64,000 bases of DNA from Sulfolobus sp. A20 (GTDB lineage Archaea > Thermoproteota > Thermoprotei_A > Sulfolobales > Sulfolobaceae): NCBI RefSeq assembly GCF_001719125.1, contig NZ_CP017006.1, forward strand, positions 1,550,001-1,614,000, read 5' to 3'. This document shows positions 9,197 through 18,639 of this stretch, piece by piece (the stretch's first letter is position 1; every line of letters starts with the position of its first letter). The translations under genes and the position numbers were made by a program. The notes below the pieces were generated by a model. It saw only the letters and a program-made list of their open reading frames with translations, was not told the DNA's origin and did no database searches.

Positions 9197-10624
9197 CTAA
9201 TGTCCAGCAGTTCTAACACTTGTCTTAATAACGTAATTCCTAGTCGCTAGTGAAACTATTAAATTCAAGATCATTAACACCATTCCGGTAATGTATATCC
9301 AATGAAACGCTGTAAATGAAGGTACTGACGCTATTGGAATGAACTGATTATTAACAATATCAACAATCCACGCTGTATAAGTATCCATGAACACTGTTGC
9401 AATAACTGGACCAATAGAACTTCCGATAGTTCTTATTAATGTATTCATACCTATTCCTACTCCTCGTTGCTCCTCAGGGAGAGAGACAGCAACCATGTTG
9501 ACCAGTGGTATCACTATCGAAATTACGCCTACTGATGCCACTACCGTATCCATTAGCACTTGATCGTCTGTGCTATTAAAAGTATTTAGAAGTATGAAGC
9601 CTATTACTCCTATTAAGGAGCCTAAAATTAGTAATGGCTTAGGACCAACATTATTAATTAACCTACCAACAATTGGTCCAACAACCATCATAGTCAATGC
9701 AACAGGAGCCATCAATAGACCAGCTCCAATAATCGATAAACCTAGTCCGTAAGGTGTTGGTAATTGAGCATAATAGGTAAGCCCTATGAACATTAGGAAC
9801 ATTGCTATACCCGAAATTAAACCAGCAACGTTAGCCACCATTATGTTTCTTATCCTAAATAAATCTAATTTCATTAGAGGCTCTATTGCTTTTCTTTCAA
9901 CCCCTATGAAAGCTCCTAACGAAATTATAGAAATTATTAGCAAAACGATTTGGCTAAATGACAGCCAACCAGAATTAGGACCATCGGTCAAATAAACTAA
10001 AAATGATACTACACTTATCATTAGAAATGTAGCTCCCAAATAATCAATCCTTTCTTTGGTCTTTGAAGGTATATCTTCAACAAACTTCATGGAAAGGAAT
10101 AATAGTATTAGTGAGAGTACGAAGGCTGAGTGAAAGGCGTAAGGCCATCCTAAATCTTCGACTATATACGAGCCTATGAGAAGTCCTAATGCCGGTCCTA
10201 ATGCTAAAGTAGCACTTAGAATTCCTTGAGCCCAGGCTACCCTCTCCTTAGGGAAGAGATCAGTTATGATTGCTATAGCTATCGGAAAGACTGCAAATCC
10301 TAAACCTTGTATCGCCCTTGCAAATATTAACATATATATATTAGTTGAAAAGCCAGCTAGTAATACAGCTAAAGAGTAAAAGCCTATTGCCAATAAATAT
10401 ATTCTCTTCTTACCATATCTATCGCCCAACTTACCGAATATAGGAGATGCAACTGCACCTACAATAAGATAAGCGGACGTAATCCATGCAACTGTAGTAG
10501 CTGAAACTGAAAACTGATCCTCTATCTTAGGTAATGCTGGTATAACCATAGTTTCGACGTAGTTTACGACAATTAGCATAAGGGAAAGAGTGGCTAATGT
10601 CCTCATTGCACCCCTATAGCTCAT
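9197..10624 (-). CDS. MFS drug:H+ antiporter, DHA2 (EmrB/QacA-like, 14-helix)
   Basis: A large major facilitator whose number of hydrophobic segments suits the 14-helix DHA2 branch. It carries FGKLGDRYGKKR in loop 2-3 and the antiporter motif C region LGPALGLLIGSYI in helix 5, both marks of proton-driven exporters of drugs or small organic compounds. The open frame extends upstream to 10726, but the ATG at 10624 is preceded by a TATA-like AATTTATTTA about 26 bases upstream and begins at the usual place before helix 1, so I prefer it (475 residues). It lies alone between transposon-end scars. Substrate unknown. Confidence 0.9.
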   Translation of the reverse strand: MSYRGAMRTLATLSLMLIVVNYVETMVIPALPKIEDQFSVSATTVAWITSAYLIVGAVASPIFGKLGDRYGKKRIYLLAIGFYSLAVLLAGFSTNIYMLIFARAIQGLGFAVFPIAIAIITDLFPKERVAWAQGILSATLALGPALGLLIGSYIVEDLGWPYAFHSAFVLSLILLFLSMKFVEDIPSKTKERIDYLGATFLMISVVSFLVYLTDGPNSGWLSFSQIVLLIISIISLGAFIGVERKAIEPLMKLDLFRIRNIMVANVAGLISGIAMFLMFIGLTYYAQLPTPYGLGLSIIGAGLLMAPVALTMMVVGPIVGRLINNVGPKPLLILGSLIGVIGFILLNTFNSTDDQVLMDTVVASVGVISIVIPLVNMVAVSLPEEQRGVGIGMNTLIRTIGSSIGPVIATVFMDTYTAWIVDIVNNQFIPIASVPSFTAFHWIYITGMVLMILNLIVSLATRNYVIKTSVRTAGH

Positions 10625-11092
10625 AAATCTAAGTAGTAAGCTAATGGTAAATAAATTTTTCGATATATCTTTTTGAAAGAGATATATAATCAAAAGTTGA
10701 GTATGAAATCCTAAAATACGTTTCATTTAAACGAAAAGAGAAAAATTCTTATTTTAAAGATTTTTATTAATATTTATGTGGATAGTTATTTACTTGGGCC
10801 CTATCTTCTTTATCGTTGGTTTCATAATTTCAGATAAATTTCTTAACAAAGAAAGGCAAGCCTCGTCCTTTAGGGCAGGAAAAAATCAGCATTAAATTTG
10901 GATAGTTAACAAATAAAACATAACTATAAATATTAGATTTAGTTCCTATTAAAAGTCTGCTTAGCTATTAATTAACGATTTAGGTTATTCTTATATAGAT
11001 TAGCTGATAGAGAATAGCTGGATAACTACTCGAATAGTTGATTATATAGAGTCAAGTTAAATTAATATATTAGTTAAGGTATATCATATATT
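10625..11092. other. Intergenic region with one transposon-end relic
   Basis: This gap holds the MFS promoter at its left edge and a right-end hairpin relic at 10854-10889. The rest is AT-rich with no ORF or RNA signal that I can support. Confidence 0.4.
10854..10889 (+). repeat. IS200/IS605-type right-end hairpin relic
   Basis: Plus-strand order: GCAAGCCTCGTCC, TTTAGGGCAGGA, AAAAATCAG. The GTCCTTTAGGGC stem and terminal TCAG match the IS200/IS605 right-end layout. It is one of the better preserved copies in the window. Confidence 0.65.
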
Positions 11093-11437
11093 GTGAAGAG
11101 ATTAAGTGTAATGGACCTACCATCGTTCGTTGATGAAGATCTATTAACGGAAATGATTAAAGAAGAAATATCATCAGTATACTTGATAAATACAGACCTA
11201 ATTTCCAACTACGAAAAATTCTTCGAAAACTTCCTACCAGACTCCATACAATACACATGCTTCGTCTCATCAGACATACCAATTACTACAATAAAGAACT
11301 CACTAATTAAGGCTAAAGAACCACTAAACGTAAAATGCTTCCTATCATCAAAATTACCTAAAGGAAGAATACTAATAATCTTAAACAGACCAAAGGACAA
11401 CGAAAAAATCCCAATAACACAGACAAATCCCAGCTAA
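11093..11437 (+). CDS. Orphan hypothetical protein between transposon scars
   Basis: A 114-residue frame starting at GTG 11093, with a second possible start at ATG 11111; the run TAAGGT about 15 bases upstream is a weak ribosome binding site. I recognise no domain. Codon choice differs from neighbours: many C-ending codons (TTC, TAC, ATC, CCA, ACA), seen in runs such as GACTCCATACAATACACATGC. Right-end relics flank it on both sides (10854 and 11553). It may be transferred DNA, a viral or plasmid relic, or a fragment of a larger gene. Confidence 0.5.
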   Translation: MKRLSVMDLPSFVDEDLLTEMIKEEISSVYLINTDLISNYEKFFENFLPDSIQYTCFVSSDIPITTIKNSLIKAKEPLNVKCFLSSKLPKGRILIILNRPKDNEKIPITQTNPS

Positions 11438-11552
11438 CTTCTTTCTCATCCTACAATTCTTTCCTCAAATTGTAAAGATAGCCCAAATAGATTATTGAAA
11501 CTCCCAATCCCCATAACGTTTTATTTAAATGAAGCTTAAAGTCCTATAATAG

Positions 11553-11590
11553 ATGAAAGTCTTGCCCTTTAAGACGGGACGATAAAAAGT
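11553..11590 (+). repeat. IS200/IS605-type right-end hairpin relic
   Basis: Plus-strand order: ATGAAAGTCTTGCCC, TTTAAGACGGGACGAT. It keeps the GCCCTTTA half-stem and the G-rich second half of the right-end layout but has lost the terminal GTCAG. Confidence 0.5.
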
Positions 11591-11607
11591 TTTTAAGGTA
11601 AATTCTA

Positions 11608-11692
11608 TATGCAGATTAGAGGGTTCTATAAGCTTCTTGACTTCCCCTTAAATGAGAGTCGATGAGGGGAACACCCCTAAGGGGAGGGAGTA
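11608..11692 (+). repeat. Transposon-end-like remnant, copy 2 of a pair
   Basis: This matches 8853-8960 in order and spacing: ATGCAGATTAGAGGG, CTTCTTGACTTCCCC, ATGAGAGTCGATGAGGGGAA, then CACCCCTAAGGGGAGGGAG. The last part forms a short stem CCCCTAAGGGG. Together the two copies bracket the MFS exporter and the orphan ORF in direct orientation. Confidence 0.45.
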
Positions 11693-11730
11693 CTAAAAAG
11701 TATTTTAGCATATAATATATAAGTTTAAAT

Positions 11731-12519
11731 ATGGAGGCTTTTGGGCTATTCGTATCTCATGGTTCACCTACTATATTAATTGAGGAAAACAACCGTTGGA
11801 AGGACTTGCTAAAGAAAATAGGGAAAGAGGTAAAGGAAAAATATAATCCTGAAACAATAATAGTGTCAAGTCCTCATTTCTATACTTGGTCTGGAATTCA
11901 CTACGTTGAGGTTAGTGAAAAATTAGAATGTATACAAGATTATTATGGATTTCCTGACGAATTATATAAATATTGCTACGATGCTATGAACGATGTTGAA
12001 TTAGCAAAAGAAATAGCTAAACAAAGTAATGGTATAATAAGGGAAGATGATAAATGGGGTCTAGATCATGGAGCATGGATACCACTATATTACATGTTCC
12101 CTGAAGATAAACCAAAGGTAGTTACAATATCCATAACCGATAGATCTCCAAAGGAGCATTATCAATTGGGTGAGATTATAAGGAAAGCTACGGAAAAAAT
12201 GAATAGGAAGGCGGTATTTTTAGCTACGGGTTCACCAACACATAGGTTAGACCTATTCTACTTTAAAATTCCTCCTAAACCAACTAAATTTGACATGATA
12301 TTAATTGACTTGATAAAAAACAATAAATTTGATGAAATATTAAACATTAAACAGCTATATCCTAAGGAGTACGTTGGCGCTATGCCAGAAGGCGATCTAA
12401 ACACGTTATACATGCTCCTAGGTTATGTTCGTCCTAAGAGGGCAGAAGTGTTGGGCTATGATAACCCTTGGACTGGAGTAAGCATGTTAGCTTCAAGTTT
12501 TTACGGAGAGTCTAGCTAA
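11731..12519 (+). CDS. DODA/LigB-type extradiol dioxygenase family protein
   Basis: A 262-residue protein of the LigB superfamily, 4,5-DOPA-extradiol dioxygenase branch. Family motifs are clear: FVSHGSP at the N-terminus, SPHFYTW with a metal-binding histidine, YGFPDELY, and [16 protein letters not shown] with a second metal-binding His. Members use non-haem iron or zinc to cleave catechol rings next to a hydroxyl group. It is transcribed towards the 4-hydroxyphenylacetate cluster and could act on the same or a related catechol, although that cluster has its own unrelated VOC-type dioxygenase. The substrate is inferred only from context. Confidence 0.85.
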   Translation: MEAFGLFVSHGSPTILIEENNRWKDLLKKIGKEVKEKYNPETIIVSSPHFYTWSGIHYVEVSEKLECIQDYYGFPDELYKYCYDAMNDVELAKEIAKQSNGIIREDDKWGLDHGAWIPLYYMFPEDKPKVVTISITDRSPKEHYQLGEIIRKATEKMNRKAVFLATGSPTHRLDLFYFKIPPKPTKFDMILIDLIKNNKFDEILNIKQLYPKEYVGAMPEGDLNTLYMLLGYVRPKRAEVLGYDNPWTGVSMLASSFYGESS

Positions 12520-12711
12520 TGAATTTACTATTTAAGTACCCGGATTTACACAACTTTTACTTATAATGTCTTAAAAATTTTCCAAAAATGGGAAAAAGGA
12601 AGCCTCATCATTGGATGAGAAGTTAAATTCTCAGAGTACTCTATCTTGTTCTACAATAGGATGTTTAGTCAATCCCAATTTATCAATAATATATATTTAA
12701 GTCCAAAAGCC

Positions 12712-12750
12712 GACTTCCTCCACGCTATAAAGGGCTTTCCTTCCTTTGTA
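12712..12750 (-). repeat. IS200/IS605-type right-end hairpin relic
   Basis: Plus-strand text GACTTCCTCCACGC, TATAAAGGGCTTTCC, TTCCTTTGTAA. On the minus strand it reads as a right end finishing in GGAGGAAGTC. It covers part of a spurious plus-strand ORF. Confidence 0.55.
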
Positions 12751-12784
12751 ATAAGGTCAGATTTTTCATGTAGAAGGTGTAAAA

Positions 12785-13258
12785 TTAGTTGCTTCTTTTT
12801 CCCTTATTTCTCCATACTAAGTAAATATAGGCAATTAATGAGACAATAACTGCTAAAAACAAAATCACAAACTTTAATCCAATAATACCTCGTGAGTTAG
12901 ATGAATTACTTGTTGTTAGAGAAGGTATCGTTGGATAAGAAAATGATCTAAAATAAACGTTTATACTTACGTTAGCATAGTTTATACCATCACTTACCGA
13001 AAAAGTTAGATTATTGTACAATAAATAATAGGGAATTATAAGCCACGTAGAATTAATCATGTAATTTTGAAGATATTTAGGGAAGACCGTATCGTTGGAC
13101 GAGTTTAATAGAAAATCGATTCCCGTTGAGGAATTTTGAATATTGACAATTACCTTTGAATTTTGGCTAACTTCTACCATTATAATTGAATTACCCAACA
13201 TAAACGTCTTAGTAATTATGATTCCGAGGAGTATAATCATGATCATGAGGAGTCTCAT
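12785..13258 (-). CDS. Hypothetical surface protein with two terminal membrane helices
   Basis: A 157-residue protein with a hydrophobic N-terminal segment (residues 3-27, signal peptide or anchor), a beta-rich polar middle with several N-x-S/T sequons, a Ser/Asn linker and a C-terminal membrane helix at about 127-150 ending in KGKR. This is a type I membrane protein layout with a small extracellular domain. No family recognised. Confidence 0.7.
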   Translation of the reverse strand: MRLLMIMIILLGIIITKTFMLGNSIIMVEVSQNSKVIVNIQNSSTGIDFLLNSSNDTVFPKYLQNYMINSTWLIIPYYLLYNNLTFSVSDGINYANVSINVYFRSFSYPTIPSLTTSNSSNSRGIIGLKFVILFLAVIVSLIAYIYLVWRNKGKRSN

Positions 13259-13316
13259 AAAATAACACTATCCATTAAAATAAATTAAGAGATTTTTAAA
13301 CTTCTACAAGCTTTTG

Positions 13317-13360
13317 ACTACCTCCTACCATAAAGGGCAAGGCTTTCCCCACTTTGCAAT
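13317..13360 (-). repeat. IS200/IS605-type right-end hairpin relic
   Basis: Plus-strand order GACTACCTCCTACC, ATAAAGGGCAAGGC, TTTCCCCACTTTGCAA. It has the same layout as the other minus-oriented copies and lies between the 12.8 kb gene and the end of the hydroxylase gene. Confidence 0.55.
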
Positions 13361-13429
13361 CTTCCCAGCTGGTTGAAAAATGAATTCCATTTATATAATA
13401 GAAAAATATATAAAAAATTATAAAATTCT

Positions 13430-14905
<1,476 letters not shown>

Positions 14906-15850
14906 TTAAGACCACCCCTTTAATTTACCCGTGGAAACGTCCTCCACGGGAACCCACTCCTTTAACCAAGACTCGGGAATTGGTCTACCCCAATAATCAC
15001 TCCTATATCTAAACTGTTCATAATTCCAAACAACTGGTTTCCATTTATCTGGATCTAACACAACATAGTCGTTTGTGAAAAACTCTATTCTATTCTTATC
15101 ATAATCTCTAAGGTAAATATAATATCCCTCCGTAGCTCCATGTCTCCCTGGACCTCTCTCGATACTGTCCCAAAGACCTACTGATGCTAAAATATCACAA
15201 GCCCTAATAACATCCCTCACATCATGAACGTAGTAAGTTTCATGATGGAAACCCGGTACGTTTTTTGAAGACTTAGCTATTGCAATTTCATGAGAATCTC
15301 CCCTCTTAGTTAACCAAACGACTTGTCTCTGATTATCCTTATCTAAATACCACTCAGTCTCATAGTATCCCATGAATTTCTTCAGAAAATCAACTTCTTC
15401 CTCTAGATCTCTGACCATATAATTCACATGGGCTATCCTAACTGGGGAAACCCCTTTATGCTTATAGAAGGCTAACCTCAGATCTCCAACGTACTCCATA
15501 TCATAATATAGAAAGATAGGAATACCTTGTGGAGTTTCAAATAATAATCCTTCTTCTACACCTTTTTCTTTATGCTTATAGCTCTTGATTCCAAGACTGT
15601 CCAGCTCTTGCCTAGCCTTATCTATCTCACTGGGATTCCTAACCCTAAAACCAATATAAGATAGTCCAGTTGAGTCAGCCTTTTTTAGTATTAAACTATG
15701 ATGTTGACCCTCTTCAATTCCTCTTAAATAAACGTAATCTCCATCTTTTTCGGTTTCAACAAGACCTAATAGTTCTGAGTAAAAATATATAGCCCTTTCC
15801 AGATCGGTAACCCTAACTTGAACGTGAGAAACACGTAATACATCTATCAT
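14906..15850 (-). CDS. VOC-type extradiol ring-cleavage dioxygenase
   Basis: A 314-residue two-domain vicinal oxygen chelate protein of the catechol 2,3-dioxygenase / homoprotocatechuate 2,3-dioxygenase type. Domain 1 (residues 1-120) is the non-catalytic copy. Domain 2 carries the iron ligands His141 (RIAHVNYMV), His202 or His203 ([10 protein letters not shown]) and Glu256 (NRIEFF). It opens the catechol made by the neighbouring hydroxylase. A TATA-like TTTTTTAAAC at 15868-15877 lies about 22 bases upstream of the ATG, so this gene may have its own promoter and carry hpaB with it. Confidence 0.92.
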   Translation of the reverse strand: MIDVLRVSHVQVRVTDLERAIYFYSELLGLVETEKDGDYVYLRGIEEGQHHSLILKKADSTGLSYIGFRVRNPSEIDKARQELDSLGIKSYKHKEKGVEEGLLFETPQGIPIFLYYDMEYVGDLRLAFYKHKGVSPVRIAHVNYMVRDLEEEVDFLKKFMGYYETEWYLDKDNQRQVVWLTKRGDSHEIAIAKSSKNVPGFHHETYYVHDVRDVIRACDILASVGLWDSIERGPGRHGATEGYYIYLRDYDKNRIEFFTNDYVVLDPDKWKPVVWNYEQFRYRSDYWGRPIPESWLKEWVPVEDVSTGKLKGWS

Positions 15851-15904
15851 TAGGTAATTGATAGGCGTTTAAAAAATTAAATTATATATTAAACTTGTTA
15901 AATG
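15851..15904 (-). promoter_or_regulatory. Promoter of the dioxygenase-hpaB unit with a possible operator
   Basis: On the minus strand a TATA-like box at 15868-15877 precedes the ATG at 15850. Just upstream of it, at 15887-15904, is TATTAAACTTGTTAAATG, which resembles the 18-bp palindrome TATTAAACTAGTTTAATA at 17935-17952. The promoter is fairly clear; the operator is inference. Confidence 0.45.
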
Positions 15905-16371
15905 ACATCGCATATTTGCCTATAAGCCCTGTTGAAGTGAATTATTGGCTTAAAATCATTCCTCACAATTACTGAATTAATTACCTCACCCGTAATGATG
16001 GCATGATCTCCTATATCAACTACGGAGTATTTTTTAGCCTCTATGTAAGCGTAGCTATCTGCTATTACTGGCATCTTATTACTTGCCTCAAAATACTTAA
16101 CGTAATTAAATCTCTCCTTAACCGGTTTCATAGCGAATATATCCAAAATCTCCTTCTTATCTACAAAATTTACAATAAAACCTTCACTTTCTTTAAAGGG
16201 TAAATCGTTACCTTTAACCTTATCAGCTGAAAACATGACTAATGGTGGGTTAAGTGATAGGGAATTAAATGTATTTACAGTCATTCCCACGAGGGTGTCT
16301 TTCCACCTCGTAGTAACTACTACAACACCCAGTGGAAACAATCTCATTACACTCTTTATCTTCTCGCTCAT
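15898..16371 (-). CDS. Flavin reductase (HpaC-like)
   Basis: A 157-residue flavin-reductase-like domain protein, with VVVTTRW and VGMTVNTFNSLSLNPPLVMF as the FMN-binding stretch typical of HpaC/ActVB reductases. It would supply reduced flavin to the HpaB oxygenase encoded two genes downstream. A TATA-like TTTATTAAAAA lies upstream of the ATG, and a perfect 14-bp palindrome GTTTTATATAAAAC occupies 16404-16417. Confidence 0.88.
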   Translation of the reverse strand: MSEKIKSVMRLFPLGVVVVTTRWKDTLVGMTVNTFNSLSLNPPLVMFSADKVKGNDLPFKESEGFIVNFVDKKEILDIFAMKPVKERFNYVKYFEASNKMPVIADSYAYIEAKKYSVVDIGDHAIITGEVINSVIVRNDFKPIIHFNRAYRQICDVI

Positions 16372-16421
16372 TTGTGTATATTTTTAATAAAGAGAATATA
16401 TAAGTTTTATATAAAACAAAT
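16372..16421 (-). promoter_or_regulatory. Flavin reductase promoter with a 14-bp palindrome
   Basis: The gap between the reductase start and the MFS stop codon holds a TATA-like box near 16385-16395 and the perfect palindrome GTTTTATATAAAAC at 16404-16417, placed where an upstream operator or BRE-overlapping site would be. The palindrome is AT-rich and could be chance. Confidence 0.4.
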
Positions 16422-17900
16422 TTAAGGTGAAATTTCGTCCAATCTCTTATTTGCTGTTTTATGCCCAGCAGAAATAGCTATTATTGTAGATATTAATTGA
16501 AATACTCCAATTATTATAAACACTTCTATGACTAAGCTCGTAGTAACACCTGATGATATTAATGAACTAACGAAAGAGGCTACTGCTATTAATCCTATCC
16601 CTCCACCTATATGCCCTAAACCATCACACATAGCAAACCCAGTGCTCCTAGCCCTAGTGGGAAAGCTTTCAGCCGTCCACGTATACGATATAGGTACCCA
16701 TAAATTAAATCCATAAAACAATATTATTGAGCCTAGGAATGATAAACCAACATTTGTCCCCGCTAATGCTATTAATATACCTCCCAAGAAGGTGAACACA
16801 ACAGATATTATAGTCCAAACCTTTCTCTCTAACCTATCTCCAGTAAAGAATGCTGTTATGGGGACCAATATAAACCCTATCACCCCAACAGATGCTATAA
16901 TCCCTGCTTCGGGAGGAGGGTATCCTAAAGAAGCTAGAACTGATGTTAAACCGGCAGCTAATGTATACACCGTCATATAGCCAAAAAACCACATGGAAAA
17001 TAGAATACCAAACCTCTTGATATACCTTGAATTTCCAAAAATAGTCTTTAGAGCATCAACATAAGAATGTTTTTCTGGAATATAGGGACTAATTATACTA
17101 GGCAGTGGAGGCAATTGCCCAAGCTTCTTACTGGCTTTAGTCTCCATTATTCTCACTATCGTTTCTGCCTCATATATTCTACCTTTAGAGATTAACCATC
17201 TTGGTGATTCGGGCAGACTAAATCTTAATAGTAATCCTACCAAGGAAAGTAAAGCTCCTATCCCATACATAACCCTCCAACCATTTAAAGCAAAGAAGCC
17301 AGAAGCCCCTAAGGCAAAAGGTAATCCTAGGGGAAATGGAGCAGGAGGAGTGGTAAGTAATAATCCTAACCATAAAGCTACTGCAGCACCTAATGTCGAG
17401 AATAAAAATACTAGACTAGTGTACTTAGCCCTACCGTTTATAGGTGCTACCTCACCAATATAAGTGTTAACGATCGCTAAATCAGCGCCAACGCCTATAC
17501 CGGTTATAGTTCTTGCAATAACAAAATTGATGTAATTATTAACAAAGGTGTTGTATAAACTTCCCAATCCGGTAATTATCATTGTGATCATTAGCATCCT
17601 TCTTCTCCCTATCAAATCAGAAACTGGTGATAAAAAGAGGGATCCTATTACGTAACCTACGAGATTAAGTAATACTGCAGGTCCTAGTAATACTGGAATT
17701 ATAGGAGAGGAGGGGCTAGAAACGTGAAATATTGTTAAGGCTGTCTGTATAAAAGAGACGTTTATATCAAAAATATCATAAAAGGTAAATAAGAATCCGA
17801 TACCTAAAATACCTATAAAAATATATGATAATCCCCAAATAGGTATTCTATCCATTCTAGCAATTATCTCTCCAGCTTTCAATTCAGCCTTCTCTGTCAT
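16422..17900 (-). CDS. MFS transporter, sugar-porter/aromatic acid:H+ symporter-like
   Basis: A 12-helix major facilitator of about 492 residues. It carries SPVSDLIGRRRM in loop 2-3, RTITGIGVGADLA in helix 4, LPESPRWL after helix 6, and a matching second half ending GHKTANKRLDE. The PESPRWL motif is typical of sugar and aromatic acid symporters. As the first gene of the aromatic cluster it probably imports the phenolic substrate. The frame extends to a TTG at 17906, but the ATG at 17900 lies about 25 bases after a TATA-like ATTAAAT, so I choose it. It is divergent from the HTH regulator. Confidence 0.9.
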   Translation of the reverse strand: MTEKAELKAGEIIARMDRIPIWGLSYIFIGILGIGFLFTFYDIFDINVSFIQTALTIFHVSSPSSPIIPVLLGPAVLLNLVGYVIGSLFLSPVSDLIGRRRMLMITMIITGLGSLYNTFVNNYINFVIARTITGIGVGADLAIVNTYIGEVAPINGRAKYTSLVFLFSTLGAAVALWLGLLLTTPPAPFPLGLPFALGASGFFALNGWRVMYGIGALLSLVGLLLRFSLPESPRWLISKGRIYEAETIVRIMETKASKKLGQLPPLPSIISPYIPEKHSYVDALKTIFGNSRYIKRFGILFSMWFFGYMTVYTLAAGLTSVLASLGYPPPEAGIIASVGVIGFILVPITAFFTGDRLERKVWTIISVVFTFLGGILIALAGTNVGLSFLGSIILFYGFNLWVPISYTWTAESFPTRARSTGFAMCDGLGHIGGGIGLIAVASFVSSLISSGVTTSLVIEVFIIIGVFQLISTIIAISAGHKTANKRLDEISP

Positions 17901-18015
17901 AAACAAAATTTGGATATTAGAATTTAATATTCATTATTAAACTAGTTTAATATAGCATGTAGATTAGATTAAATTATCAAAAGTTTTATATCGTTTAAAG
18001 ATTATAGTATTAATT
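17901..18015. promoter_or_regulatory. Divergent promoter region with an 18-bp perfect palindrome
   Basis: This gap drives the MFS/aromatic cluster leftwards (TATA-like ATTAAAT near 17921-17928) and the HTH regulator rightwards (TTTTATAT near 17982-17990). Between them at 17935-17952 lies TATTAAACTAGTTTAATA, a perfect 18-bp palindrome, directly upstream of the leftward TATA box. It is the most likely operator in the window; the divergent HTH protein is the obvious candidate to bind it. Confidence 0.65.
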
Positions 18016-18639
18016 ATGTTAAAAAAGGTAGAGGTTCTAGTTGAACATGAGGATTGTTGGACTTTTCATATGCCGTTTAATGCCTATACAATAAATTTAG
18101 AGGTTTATCCTCATAAGAACTATTTGAGGAGTAGGATCTTGGTTGAAAACCTAGATAAGGATATGGTAAATTCTATGAAAAATCATAGGAGTGTTGTTAG
18201 GCTAAATAAAGTAAGTAAGTTTACAAATAATAACAGTTACTATATAGATTTTTTAAATGTATATAAGGGATCGATTGCTGGAATATTATATGATAGAGAG
18301 GTATTAATACTAGGAAATACTATAACCGAAAAGAAAGAGAAGTGGAGCTTCGTAACTTCTAGTAAAAGCATAAGGGAAATACTAGATGATATAAGAAATA
18401 CGAGCAAAGTAGTGGACTATAAGGTAACAGATTATAATCCAATGCTTCATCCGAGCTTAACGGATATAGAGAAAAGAGTAATAATAGCGGCATTTAATCA
18501 AGGATATTTAGATTACCCGAGGAGGGCAAGTGCTGAGGAGTTAGCGGAAAAACTAAAAATGAGTAAGGTAACATTCCTTTATCATCTTAGAAACTCACAG
18601 AAAAAATTAATGAAATACTTTATAGAGAACATGCTATGA
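18016..18639 (+). CDS. Bat-type (HTH_10) transcriptional regulator
   Basis: A 207-residue protein. The C-terminal 55 residues are an HTH_10 domain like that of bacterio-opsin activator: LTDIEKRVIIAAFNQGYLDYPR, then the helix-turn-helix ASAEELAEKLKMSKVTFLYHL. The N-terminal 140 residues form a beta-rich domain, probably a ligand sensor, that I cannot assign. It is divergent from the aromatic transporter and convergent with an acyl-CoA synthetase, overlapping that gene by 6 bases. Position suggests it controls the aromatic cluster, the acyl-CoA module, or both. Several related regulators occur in each Sulfolobus genome, so the ligand is unknown. Confidence 0.88.
   Translation: MLKKVEVLVEHEDCWTFHMPFNAYTINLEVYPHKNYLRSRILVENLDKDMVNSMKNHRSVVRLNKVSKFTNNNSYYIDFLNVYKGSIAGILYDREVLILGNTITEKKEKWSFVTSSKSIREILDDIRNTSKVVDYKVTDYNPMLHPSLTDIEKRVIIAAFNQGYLDYPRRASAEELAEKLKMSKVTFLYHLRNSQKKLMKYFIENML

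Noticed and set aside
12646-12849. 67-residue plus-strand ORF
   Set aside because: It is built partly from a right-end hairpin relic and overlaps the better supported minus-strand gene at 12785-13258.
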